Of a stretch of DNA of 64,000 nucleotides, positions 35,310 to 46,324 are shown one piece after another (position 1 is the stretch's first letter; each line of letters begins with the position of its first letter). The stretch is from the NCBI RefSeq assembly GCF_029633865.1, contig NC_079213.1, positions 107,347,343 to 107,411,342 of the forward strand, written 5' to 3'. This DNA is from Lampris incognitus (Eukaryota > Chordata > Actinopteri > Lampriformes > Lampridae). Both the position numbers and the translations under genes were made by a program. The notes below the pieces were generated by a model. It did no database searches, was not told where the DNA came from, and saw only the letters and a program-made list of their open reading frames with translations.

Positions 35310-36202
35310 ATTGTACCACATTGTATCCCACACAATTATATTCATGCGTTATCTAACATCTATTTTATTGTGTATTCAGAGCTGAGGGATGAAGACATAA
35401 AGCGTGTGGATTCCGATGCAGCCTCATCAACAACTTCTGTGAACTGATGTCCATTGTCTGGCCATCTGTGGAGGGTTTCATCCCTTCCTCTTTTTTCTCT
35501 CATATCTAATACACACAGAAGAGAGCAAGCAGTTAGTACAAAACAGTTAATCTACTCAGTTGACCACAGGTTTATCACATCCTCAATTCAAGTCTGTGGA
35601 AATCACACAGCATGCCTTAAAGGGCTTCATGAGATAATGTAGACGTAACAGAAACTATCTGGCCTAACAGACAATCCTGACAAAAATGTAGCTACATTAA
35701 ATTACTCACCATTTCTTCCCTGCACTTCGAGTCATGCTATGTTGAGTCATGCTGGGTGATCACATTGAACAATAAATCACAAGGAAGTGACCATGTTTAC
35801 CCCTCATGTTTTGCATCGCCTTTGCTGGACTGGGTTGAGTAGGAGCAGACAGATGGGACAAAGCCAGGACTGTCGAAGTCCTCAGATGCCTCTCCTGTAC
35901 AAATAAAGTGTATTCCAATGACTTACAGTAACGTTAACACACCAAAACAGGTCATTGGCCTACCATTACTACGTTAACAGTTAATAGCAACACAACTTTA
36001 GCAAAATTGAACGAAGGTACGTTAGCTTTTAAGCTAGTTCAACTCAAACTTGAACATAATTACTCTGTTGCTTGCAAACATTTGTTAGTTATATATGCAT
36101 GGGACTCAATAATTACGTTATTTAATGTTTGTTCTAAGTTAAAACGAGCGATGTAACGTTATGGCTGATTAGCCTGTTAGCTGAGGCCTAACGTTAACTT
36201 AC

Positions 36203-36397
36203 CTGTTAAGAAGTGATCACTGCAAATGCGGGCATTTTTAGCCAGTTCCTCGCTCAAATCGCATTTTCTGATTGCTTGCAACCAAAGACGTCTGTAGTTA
36301 GCCTTAAATGGGGTGCGAGTCGACGGAATTCAGTAAAACGTTAGCATTTTGTTTCTTTGTCAAAACGATTCAGGCAACCGACTGCACAACACGACAT
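36203..36397 (-). pseudogene. THAP-domain exon of a transposase, copy 1
   Basis: The minus strand starts MSCCAVGCLNRFDKE and, after a small frame change, reads YRRLWLQAIRKCDLSEELAK and ARICSDHFLTG, ending at a GTAAGT donor. C..C...W...C..H is the C2CH THAP zinc finger that starts P-element, Kolobok and some PIF/ISL2EU transposases. One in-frame stop and one frameshift are seen. The start lies only 177 bp from the oppositely oriented exon at 36574. Confidence 0.65.
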
Positions 36398-36573
36398 GAT
36401 GATGCCGGCCGCTTCCTTGCTGCAGCCGACATGCGCAGTAGAACCTGCATGACGTTAGAGTGACGTAGACTGATAATTCCCCCTATAGCCTGGGTGCGTA
36501 AAATGGCGTCGTTCGACTTCCGACGTACGAGTACTTGCACAAGAACTTCCGGTCTGGTTTGTTTCGAGGAGAG

Positions 36574-36726
36574 ATGGCTTTATTCCACACTCTGTTTGCA
36601 GGACCTTCCTAAAATCACGGTAAACGATGTACATCGTATCACGAGTGCTTCCTCGGTAGCTTAGACAAGCAAAAAAAGAAAAGGGGTTTAAGATGTATAT
36701 TTCGAGCTACATTCACAACTACGAGG
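36574..36726 (+). pseudogene. N-terminal exon of a YqaJ/SWIM-type protein, copy 1
   Basis: The plus strand begins MALFHTL and continues in neighbouring frames with DLPKITVNDVHRI and KGFKMYISSYIHNYEG, ending at a GTGAGT donor. It is paralogous to 37934-38099. DLPK(I/L)TVND and KG.K.Y..S.IH recur at the start of SWIM/YqaJ-type mobile-element proteins. Broken. Confidence 0.5.
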
Positions 36727-36928
36727 GTGAGTAAAGGTATCATTAGCACTATGCTAGCGCTAGCTAGCTAACTAACATTAGCTGGCTGCCTTGCAACTAA
36801 CGTTACCTTGCTACTTATTGCAATCTACTACGTGGGTGTGTGAAAGAGGCATGGTGGGGGTGGAGAGACTGAACAGGTGAGTTAATTTGGCAGGGGCGAT
36901 TAAGTGAAATTATACAAATCGGACATAC

Positions 36929-37525
36929 CTGGTGTAAAATTGAATGTCCCCACCAGAATCTGCAAAATCGCCTCAGGCTTCATTGGGACTGTAGCTGGAC
37001 GGTCTCTAGTTGTTCTGGAGCACTTCTATTTGTTTCCTCACTGACTCGTTATGGGCCAGGGCATCATCCAAAGTGGCAGGATTAGGAGCCATGCGATAGT
37101 CATGCTCTTGCAGGCAGCTGCTGGCATCCATCTCATTATCGGAGGAGTCCAGAGCTGGCAGAGGGGTGACAGCAGGATGCTCCCAGTGCTCCCGCACACC
37201 TAGCCTGGGTGCGGGTTCGGAGTACTCATTCCACACAGAGTGTGGGGACAGCTCCTTTCTTGAGCCTCCTTAACACACCTGTACCTGGCACAGTGAAATC
37301 ACCCAGTTCAAAATACTGACTAACCACTTTTGTACTCTTGGTGACGGTAAATGCATCCCTCCGAGTCTTCGCTAGCCACTTAGCTCTTTCCTCGCAGTTG
37401 CTAGGGAATGAATGGAAACTTAGAAGAGAATTAAAGCTTGCCGAATTCACACACTGTGGCACACAACAGTGCTCAGTGGAGCCTGATTCACGGCGTTGAT
37501 ACTTGAACGCCCCTTTTTGAGTCAT
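36929..37525 (-). pseudogene. THAP-domain and linker exon of a transposase, copy 2
   Basis: The minus strand reads HCCVPQCVNSASFNSLLSFH, SNCEERAKWLAKTRR, VVSQYFELGDF and KKGAVPTL: the THAP fold, with the second Cys/His pair replaced (VVSQY where CSxHF is usual). It continues in another frame with PLPALDSSDNEMDASS and ALAHNESVRKQIEVLQ, then DIQFYTR before a GTATGT donor. DIxFYT is where the DDE part starts in THAP-DDE_Tnp_4 transposases. The DDE exon itself was not found nearby. Confidence 0.6.
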
Positions 37526-37933
37526 TAATTTTTCGGACGAAATTAAGATTTCGGACGGAAGTTAGCAGCTGGCTAATGATTCAGTAGGACCTAATCATCC
37601 GGTTGGACTGGAAGTTCTTATGCAAACAGACACACCCGGAAGTTCCACAGCGCGCCATTAATGCACCGAGCCTATTCCTTTCCACAAACGCTCTGTTGAT
37701 AGCGTCGTTGTTCAGCTGGTTGATAATATTTCCCCGTCCTGGCTGATGGCTTCGATTGTGTACTTCCAGTGCCCTGTTTTGTTTCGCCATGATTTTTTTT
37801 TAACTTACGGTAGTAGTGGTCCTGTGTTCCGCTACCTATATGCACACTCTCTTCCGCATTCCGACTCGGCCAGCTCGATCATTTCCGGACAGCGCCGGAA
37901 GTGATAAGGAGAACCGACAACAACAGCGCATCA

Positions 37934-38099
37934 ATGGCGTTTTTCACTCTTCAAGATCTACCCAAACTCACAGTTAACGATATAAGTCGCATTATCCAAG
38001 AAGCATGCCATACGTCAGTTAGCAAAAAGGAGACGGGCCTCAAACTTTACGTTTTAAGCGACATCCACGAACCCACGATTAATTAGAAGGTAAGATCCA
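37934..38099 (+). pseudogene. N-terminal exon of a YqaJ/SWIM-type protein, copy 2
   Basis: Starts MAFFTLQDLPKLTVNDISRI and continues IQEACHTSVSKKETGLKLYV and SDIHEPT, ending at a GTAAGA donor with a stop codon just before it. It is the better preserved of the two paralogous first exons, 409 bp from the divergent THAP start at 37525. Confidence 0.5.
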
Positions 38100-39229
38100 G
38101 ACGTGTAATGTTAGCACCTAGCATGTTTTTGTACGAGCCAATGCTAGCGTAGCGATAAGGTACTGATAACTTTATGTTTCTATTTGTCAATCACTGTTAC
38201 AATTTTCTGAATGTCATTGTCAATCTCAATTTCAAACAAGGCTTCGACAGGAGAACTATCAATTAGGGCTGAGTGCTATAGATCTATGAGGAAAAGCCAA
38301 AACCCTCACAGTTTTGAGCGTAAGGGAACGTTATCCTGCAGGTTCAGTGCGGACTGGTTTATGAGACAGGTTTCTGTTCGTCAAATCAATAAAGTTTCTG
38401 TGAATCATATCACTGCTATGACTCTAATACTGTTATAGGCTACGTTAAATATACCCCATACATAGCCCTAGTGTGTAAAATGTGTAAAAGTAATGGGATT
38501 CACAGAAACTATATTGCATTCTGGGTTCTTTAACTTATTTTACACATTCTGTGTTCCCTATTATTTTAAAAGAGTACAGTGAGATTGGTAATGATTTGGC
38601 TACAAGCTTTGATTTACACATTAGTGCATATCAACTGTGGTTTTATTGTTCATTTTTTTCTCATTCATGTTATCAATTCTTACATCATTAATATTTTTCT
38701 CACTGTACTCATGTATTCTCCTTTATAACAAAAGTTTATGTTATTGAAAACTTGTTTTTTTTTATTTGTTTTTTTATGCAGGGTGTTAAACCTGGTCTGG
38801 TGAATAACATGGTGATTCTTTCTGCCAGACCTCGGAAAAGGAGACTGGTAGAAGGCATCAGGTTATTATTATTAGTATTAGAATATATTTTTATAGTAAT
38901 CTTATCAGTAAGCTATCAGATAAAGTAATCATCTGCTACGTTATAGGATTAATTTTATTTTAGCATTTACTGGTAGTAATGATACTGTCAGTCGATCAAG
39001 CAAGAAAGTCCAAACCCGATCTTTTCAGGCTTTTCACACAAATAAGGCCTTTCTACTACTCCTTAAATACAAATAAGGTATTTCTTTATTCTCTGGTGTT
39101 TCATTTGAATGTATGCTTTAGCTTACTTCATGCAAACAATGAGTTCATCTTTTTGAGTAAGAATGAGTCATCTTTTTTTTTCTTTTTTTTTTTCATAGGA
39201 GAAACTTGTATAAAGGCGTTGATTCACCT

Positions 39230-40150
39230 CTCCCTGAACTTTACATGCTCAGGGTGGACGAGGTCTACGGTGACCTTTCTAGTGATGTGGCTCCTCATAA
39301 CAACTATGGCCATAGCCGATAATGTGCCTCTGGTAGAATCTAAGTTCGGTAAAGTACAAGAAGGAAGTGTGTTGTCCGATCACTTGCCAACAAAGACAGT
39401 GCCAAAAACCCATCCACACTCAGATGCCCCTTCTCCCCCACAGCTGCCACTTTCTGGTTACAGGCTGAGACCCTCTACCTGTTGCTTCGTCCGCTCTGAG
39501 CATGAGTGGCTCCACATGATGTCCCTGGCAACGTCATTTGAGACAGCTCACAAAATTGAGAACAGCAGAGTTCCTGTGTAGATTGGCACCAACTAAGGTG
39601 GTCCCGCATCGCCTCCATCAAATTTAGAGAGGGCTGTCACACCAGGGGACAGACCTCTGCTGAAAATCTGGCGAAAAGGCTTCCGAGACCCAGTCATCAG
39701 ACTGCAGACATGAGGAGGGGGCTGGACATGGAACCTGCAGCAGTAGACGAGTACTGCAGAGCAAGGGAGGTCAATCAATATCCTTGTGGGTTCCTTATCC
39801 ACCCTGACGCACCTTGGATGGGGTCATCACCTGATGGCATAGTGTATGATCCAAAGGGGCAGACAGAGTTTGGCCTTGTTGAAATTAAATGCCCAAATGT
39901 TTCGAGTTATGTGGACTGCCCATACATTAAGATCAGTGAGGGCATACATACACTAAGGAAACCCCATCCGTACTTTTGGCAGATCCAGGGTCGGCTGTTC
40001 ATTTCTGGACTTGAATGGTGTGACTTTGTTGTCTACACACAGGAAGACATGTTCATTCAGAGGATTCTCAGAGACAATGAAATCGCAGCCACAATCACAG
40101 AAAATGTTGACTATTTCTTTTATTTTTACCTCTATGCTTCCCTGCAATAG
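39230..40150 (+). pseudogene. YqaJ-like (lambda-exonuclease fold) recombinase domain
   Basis: The plus strand encodes SRIASIKFREGCHTRG, then MRRGLDMEPAAVDEYC, GSSPDGIVYD, GLVEIKCPN, FWQIQGRLFISGLEWCDFVV and a stop at 40148-40150. The E...SPDG...EIKCP...Q.Q series is the catalytic pattern of YqaJ/lambda-exonuclease nucleases (metal-binding D, E and K). The 39565-40150 portion is close to intact; the part upstream has at least one frame change. Such nucleases accompany THAP-DDE transposases in ISL2EU-type DNA transposons. Confidence 0.7.
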
Positions 40151-40621
40151 AGAACTGCTCTGCACGCTGCCTCACTCAGCTCAGTTTGTCACAGGGATAG
40201 TCAGTGGTAGTGTATATAGTGTAATACTGTGTTTTTAAATGTTTATCTGTAATTTTCTGTAGTGCACTAATATTTATTGTTAAAGTGTACTGAAGTGGAA
40301 TATCCAATAACATGGTTAAATTAAGTTAAAGTGAAAACAAAAAAGGTTATAAATGCAGCTGCAAGAACAATACTTTCATCATATTTTCGGATGTTTGATT
40401 AGAAAGAGAACTTATTTTAATTGTAATTATAGCTATTCTGATTATCTGTTAATTCCCTCTGCTCCTTCATCTGTTTCACTCTGCGGAGTATTAAGTGTTT
40501 TGACGGTGATTTGTTATTTGGAGTGCTTTAACTCGGTGTAATAAAGCTAAATGATTAACATTGGAATGTTGTGTCTTGTATTAACTACAGTAATTGTTAT
40601 AGAAAGGTAAATGAGCAGAAC

Positions 40622-40735
40622 TGACAGGGAGGAGTTTTGCCAGGGGGACATAGCACGTGGGAGGATTACGCTATCCCCCCCCAGTTGCCCCCCCTCCCCC
40701 CAAACAGGCGCCCCGACCGACCAAAGGAGGCGACC
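40622..40735 (-). mobile_element. SINE family C fragment
   Basis: gccagggggacatagcacgt and ggcgccccgaccgaccaaag on the plus strand are reverse-complement pieces of the SINE at 33319-33778. It is a truncated copy. Confidence 0.7.
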
Positions 40736-40737
40736 AT

Positions 40738-40935
40738 GTCTTGCTCTATCACTGATTTTATTAATCTCTTCGAGTCTTTTAATCTTGAACATCTGTTAAG
40801 GAGCCAACTCATAATAAGGGGCATACTCTTGATCTGGTGTTGTCTTACAATGTTTCTCTTGATAATATTGAACTGCTAGATTTTAATGTCTCTGATCATA
40901 AAGCTGTGATTTTTCACATCCTGCTCCGGCTCCTT
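40738..40935 (+). mobile_element. LINE endonuclease fragment
   Basis: The plus strand encodes DFINLFESFNLEHL, HTLDLVLSYNVSLDN and FNVSDHKAVIFHIL, the end of a LINE AP-endonuclease domain (SDH motif) of L2/CR1 style. It has one frame change. Confidence 0.65.
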
Positions 40936-41099
40936 GCTTACGAGTCATGTACCTGTATCTGTTTTAGGTCTTTTAATTCCAAGTCAGCTAGTAGTTTTAG
41001 AATAAAGTTTTTATTGGCTCCGGCTGTTATTATTATTCGTCCGTCGCAGCGACAAGGACCATCTAGTCATCCTGTGATGGATGACTGATGACTTGCACA

Positions 41100-41535
41100 A
41101 TGATTAAAGTGAGGAAGAGTTGCGCGTCATCAACCCCACTCTCTCATCTGAGACCACCTATTACCAGTGGCAAGACGAAGCGAGACGACTGGCAATGGAG
41201 AGGGATGCAGATTTTTCCTCAAGGTTTCTTCCCGAAGCCTTTCCCATAGACGTATACTCGTGAGGTTTTGGAGGTTTTAAATCAAGAGTTTTCCTTCTCC
41301 TAGATGAGCTGCCTGACAAGGGTAATGAGCTTCATCTACCCAGGTTGGAAATCAGAGTTGTCCTTCTCCTAGCCTGGCTGCCAACCAAGGCTAACGAGTC
41401 CAATCGACCCACCTGGTTATACTGCCTGGAACCCAGTCGCCCCCTCACCAGACTTTGTGAAAACAGGAGGTACCGCGAGAAGGTGCTGCTGCGGCTGGCT
41501 CTGGGTAGTAATACCCTTAACCAGAAGGATCTCTC
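41100..41535 (+). other. Unassigned stretch with a local tandem duplication
   Basis: Two imperfect copies of about 60 bp follow one another (near 41283-41340 and 41347-41410; both contain ttccttctccta or tccttctcctag and aaggstaaygag). The neighbouring translation (SSETTYYQWQDEARRLAMER) looks protein-like but was not recognised. It borders the RTE fragment on its right. Confidence 0.35.
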
Positions 41536-41539
41536 TGCA

Positions 41540-42690
41540 AATGATTTATTGTACTCCTGTCTACTTTCTTCATCTATCCTTCTATCCCACTTCTTTGCCA
41601 ACCTCTTCCTCAGTATTCTTTGCTGTACCTCCTCATTCCACCACCAAGTCCCCTTGTCTTCCTTCCTCTGTCCAGATGACACACTGAATACCTTCCTAGC
41701 TGTCTCCCTCTCTATTTCTGCAGTGCTTGCCCAGCCATCTGTCTTAACTCCTCCCTGGACTCTCCCTGAACTCCACACCACAGTCTTCCTTCTTCAGCCT
41801 CCACCATTTGATCCCTTGCTCTGCCTTCACTCTCTTCCTCTTCTTGATCTCCAAGGTCACCCTACAGACCACCATCCGAAGCTGCCTAGCTACGTTCTAC
41901 CATGTCACCACCTTGCAGTCTCCAATCCCTTTCAGATCGCGCCTCCTGCCTAAGATATAGTCCACCTGTGTGCACCTTCCTCCACTCTTATGCGCTACCC
42001 TGCATTCCTCCCTCTTCTCGAAGTATGTATTCACCACAACCGTTTCCATTCTTTTCGCAAAATCCACCACCATCTTTTTTTCCACATTCCTCTCCTTGAC
42101 ACAATACCTACCCATCACCTCCTCATCACCCCTGTTCCCTTCACCAACATGCCCATTGAAGTCCACTCCAGTCACCACTCTCTCCTCCTTAGGTACACTC
42201 TCCACCATTTCATCCAACTCACCCCAGTTCTTCTTTCGCTTCCATCTCACACCCAACTTGCGGGGCATATGCGCTGATAACATTCATCATCACGCCTTCA
42301 ATTCCCAGCGTCATACTCATCACTCTGTCCGACACTCTCTACACCTCCTACGCATTCTTGACATACTCTTCCTTCAGTATTACCCCTACCCCATTTCTCC
42401 TCCCATCCACACCATGGTAGAAGAGTTCGAACCCACCTCTGATACCCCTGGCCTTACTGCCCTTCCACCTGGTCGCTAGCACACACAGTATGCCTACCTT
42501 TCTTCTCTCCATCATATCAGCCAGCTCTCTCCCTTTACCAGTCATGGTGCCAACATTCAAGGTTGCGACTCTCACTTCCACACTCATACTCTTCCTCCTC
42601 TCCCGCTGCCTCTGCACATGCCTAGCCCCCTCTCCTCCTCCTTCGCTCAACAGTAGCCTAGTTTCCACTGGCACCCTGCTGGCCAACAGT
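41540..42690 (-). mobile_element. RTE-type LINE, N-terminal endonuclease fragment
   Basis: The minus strand reads VRVATLNVGTMTGKGRELAD, VGILCVLATRWKGSKARGI, GVDFNGHVGEGNRGDEEVMG, VVNTYFEKREECRVAHKSGG and QVDYILGRRRDLKGI, the RTE endonuclease blocks, followed by WWWNEEVQQRILRKRLAKK. It stops where the reverse transcriptase should begin. Same orientation and order as the RTE C-terminal fragment at 33846-32490. Confidence 0.8.
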
Positions 42691-42699
42691 ACTGGTGGC

Positions 42700-43535
42700 A
42701 GTCTTTGGTAACCTGGGCCTCGACTGATCCAGTATGGAAATCTGATTTATGATCTGCACATTTGATTGGGCAATTATCTGGGCTTGGGACCGGCACTGAG
42801 AATGCACTGACCAGAGTAAGTCATTTACGTTCCCGTCTGTTCTCATTTAATCAATTTTCGTATTGATTTTGAATACAACAGAATGACCAGAATCGAAATG
42901 AAAATTGATTAAATTAGACCAGAGGACCGTAATTGAACATAATTGATCAACAGCCGATTAAGGGGCTATCGAATAAAAGTAGACACGATTAGGTTGCCCT
43001 AGGATAAAGCACTGTTAAAAATGTGTTTTAAAGATACGATCCATAATTCAAACGGGCTGCCCTGCTGCCACAAACTGATACCTCCCAAATTGATTGACAG
43101 GTCTCTTATGTAATACAAGGACTAACACCAAACAGCAGCTAAATCTATGTTTCTGTAAGATGCTGTAAGACTTGTTTACGTCGGAAATGTTTATTAGCAT
43201 TTGAGCAAAACAGGCTCGTATTTTCAGTCGGTTGAGAAAAACACAAAATGCTTATTTTCCACGTGTAACTCAAATTCTTCCGCTGTGCATGTGAAATGTA
43301 CCTCAACTTTATGTGGTGAAAGGAATCTCAGATTGGGCCTTTGAAAAAAAAGTTGCTAGAGAAGTGGCTTTTGTGAGTCCCAGCGGGGGACCATTCCGCA
43401 ATTTAAGTACATGTACAAACATAAAAACACACATATTCACCATGATTCTTTTACTTTGTGTTCTTGGAATAGTTGGGAGAAGAGTGTCTGTGGATTCGAG
43501 AGCTATAGCTGTATCATTTATGTAGACAGGAAAAA
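42700..43535. other. Intergenic, no recognisable feature
   Basis: AT-rich intergenic DNA with no supported exon, RNA or repeat boundary. Confidence 0.4.
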
Positions 43536-43662
43536 GTCTGTGATGGCCCGGCGGCCTGTCCAGGGTGTCTCCCCGCCTGCCGCCCAATGACTGCTGGGGT
43601 AGGCCCCAGCATCCCCGCGACCCTGAGAGCAGGATGAGCGGTTTGGACAATGGATGGATGGA
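43536..43662 (+). mobile_element. SINE family A, 3' part
   Basis: gtgatggcccggcggcctgt through gcaggatgagcggtttggac and ggatggatgg is the 3' half of the SINE seen complete at 45088-45461. The 5' half is absent. Confidence 0.8.
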
Positions 43663-43669
43663 GCAAGTC

Positions 43670-45087
43670 TATTAAAAGATTTATAAACAAATAAAAAGAA
43701 ACTTAAAAGCTACTCTAGCACTATTGGTAGCTGGTGAACAGATTTCCCAATAGGTGTGATGTGACATTTTGTCTTTGTTTCCTGTTAGTCCAACCACAGG
43801 GTTCTGGACCAGTTGTGGCCGTCTTATGGTTTTCTTGGGTAACGCTGGTGGCTATGCATTGCAATAGATAAGCGTACTGGTAACAAGTACATGTACCAAT
43901 TTCTTGGAATAGACCATCCGTCTGAATCACACAGGGTTGATATTTCTCCCTCCAGTCGGCTAGAAACGTGTCTGGTTTAGCTGACAGATTTGCATTATGT
44001 AGGCTACATACGCATTTTGAAATGCTTCTAATATTTTATCCTATACTAACCAAACTATTAAGCCAATATGTTCACTGGCCACTGTTGAGGCCATAATAGA
44101 GAAAAACATCTATTTACAACCAAATATGAGAAGATGATTTCTGGTTTTATTGAGACAGCGGCCAAAATCATATTTTACAAATTTTAATGACTCAAATTTA
44201 ACACCAAACATGAGGAATCCTGTTTCGTTATGGTTGCCGCCACCAACTGTGCCATCTGCTATTTGTACTTTTTACTGCTACAATACTTCAGTAGGATTCC
44301 TTTTACCAACTGCACAATCTGCCATTTGCAGGTTTACTGTTGAGGGTACCATTGCATGTCAGACAACCTCTACTGTCGCACATGCCCAACAAAGTCAATC
44401 CAAAGTCTGCACCCACTGTCTTTGCACTTGTATCCTGTTCTTGCACTTTGATTTTTCGAAGTACTTTTATTTCCAACTTGTGTGTTGAGCCAGCAAAGCA
44501 AGCATCTCATGAGAATAAGTGTAAACATGCTTTCATGACTTGTAATACATACGACTTCAAAACTGTCAGTGACTGTTAAAAAGAGGCAAGTGTAACGTTG
44601 AAGAGAAGTTTCATTTTATTCATTCAAACAGTGTGTGCCATGGGGACAGCAACTTATTCAGAGCAAACAAAAAAAAAAACCAAAAAAAAAAAACCGAAGA
44701 TTGTGAATCACAGTTTGTCTGATAGTCTCTTGCTAGCAGACATATTCACACATACACACAACCAGGAGAAAGACATGCCAAAATCAGAGCTTTGAGTACT
44801 GACACGTTGTCTGTTTCATGAGAATGACTGCAATGATTAAATAAATTATGATGGGATAAATACATATAGTACTGCATATGAAATCATATAGAAAAAAAAA
44901 GTGCAAGGACCCCACTGGTCAACAACTGGTCCTTAGTTCACGGCACACTGGAAAAAAAGGAGCCAGCGCAAATAAAGATGTGATGACTAGATGGACAGTT
45001 TGGACATATATGATCGGCTTAAGCTTATTAGATTGAGGGAAAGAAAGAACGAAAGCCACTTTATTTTTGTCACTGTATGGCTACAAC
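43670..45087. other. Intergenic, no recognisable gene
   Basis: AT-rich sequence with A-runs (44665-44700). Short open frames show no domain or codon pattern of a gene. Confidence 0.4.
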
Positions 45088-45461
45088 GGGGCGGCATGGT
45101 GGCGCAGTGGTTAGCGCGGTCACCTCACAGCGAGAAGGTCCTGGGTTCGAGCCCCGCGGTAGTCCAACCTTGGGGGTCGTCCCAGGTCGTCCTCCGTGTG
45201 GAGTTTGCATGTTCTCCCCGTGTCTGCGTGGGTTTCCTCCGGGGGCGCCGGTTTCCTCCCACAGGCCGAAGACTTGTAGGTCAGGTGACTCAGCCGTACT
45301 AAATTTTCCCTAGGAGTGAATGTGTTTGTGTGTTGGTCCTGTGATGGCCTGGCGGCCGGTCCAGGGTGTCTCCCCACCTGCCACCCAATGACTGCTGGGA
45401 TAGGCTCCAGCATCCCTGCGACCCTGTGAGCAGGATAAGCGGCTTGGATAATGGATGAATG
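45088..45461 (+). mobile_element. tRNA-derived SINE (family A), full length
   Basis: Starts ggggcggcatggtggcgcag (A-box region), has ggttcgagccccgcgg (B-box) near 45144, the body gtttgcatgttctccccgtg and the 3' end ggataatggatgaatgg. The flanks atggctacaa and atggttacaa form a near-perfect duplication. It is inserted in the tail of another SINE lying in reverse at about 45465-45605. Confidence 0.85.
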
Positions 45462-45464
45462 GTT

Positions 45465-45605
45465 ACAATGAAATCTGAGTTCTGCATTTAACCCATCCTA
45501 TTGTATAGGAGCAGTGGGCAGCTGCAGCGCCAGGGGACCAACTCCAGTTCTGTTTTCTATCATCTTGGTCAGGGGCACAGAGAAGAGAGGAGTATTAACC
45601 CTGAC
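45465..45605 (-). mobile_element. SINE fragment (family D), reverse orientation
   Basis: Contains, in reverse, gctgcccactgctcctatac followed by aataggatgggttaaat, also found on the plus strand at 61140-61240. Its tail was split by the family A SINE at 45088-45461. Confidence 0.6.
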
Positions 45606-45719
45606 ACAGTAAAGATAAAATGCTGATCAAGACCAGCGGTGCATCAGTGATAACCGAAGGACTTTCAAATGGCAATCATCATAAGGCAAAAGCACAAAAA
45701 AACAAAGTCAAATCAGTTT

Positions 45720-46324
45720 CATTTATTTTTTTAGCTTATTATCCCATCTTCATACAACTTTCAGTTTGATACTCCTTGGGATAGGTTATGTATCATGAAT
45801 TTACTCGTGAAAAAACAGGTAGGCAACTATTGTGCAAGTCAAAAAGGTGAACTGAATTTGGGTGGTTTTAGCCTCCTGACATCTCCGGTCACTGCTAATT
45901 GGGAAACAACACAAGAAAAGAAAGAAAAAAAATGCAGCACCTAAAAACAACTGTAGGATTCACACTCAAACAGGACTGACCACAATCTGAAATCACATTA
46001 AATTATAAAATTCTCTCTGGGATGGACACACAGACACACACACACAAAAAGAAAAATGTAAACCCTTCTCTAACTTTCTAAAAAGGGGGAAAAAAAGATG
46101 AAGGAATCCATAAAAAAAAAGGGAAACTAAGCCTGCCCCCTCCAACCCTTCCCCAACCCTTCACCTGGATAAAAGGCTTCTGTATGGAGAGCCCAAGTCC
46201 ATTGGATTTGTTTGTTGTTTGCATGTTTGTTTAAAACCAGAATCAGGAGGAGAGACGCCTGCGGTCCTCCGCTGAAGGAGCTGCACAGAGGTTGGAGCAG
46301 AATATGTCCGCCAGCTCTTCTCCT
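45720..46324 (-). other. calr: Probable 3' untranslated region of calreticulin
   Basis: From the stop codon at 46325 to an AATAAA signal on the minus strand (tttatt at 45722-45727) there is no other feature. The length of about 600 bp is plausible for calreticulin. The cleavage site is inferred. Confidence 0.5.

Noticed and set aside
44991-45413. Open frames with Arg/Gly/Ser-rich peptides on both strands
   Set aside because: They coincide with the family A SINE.
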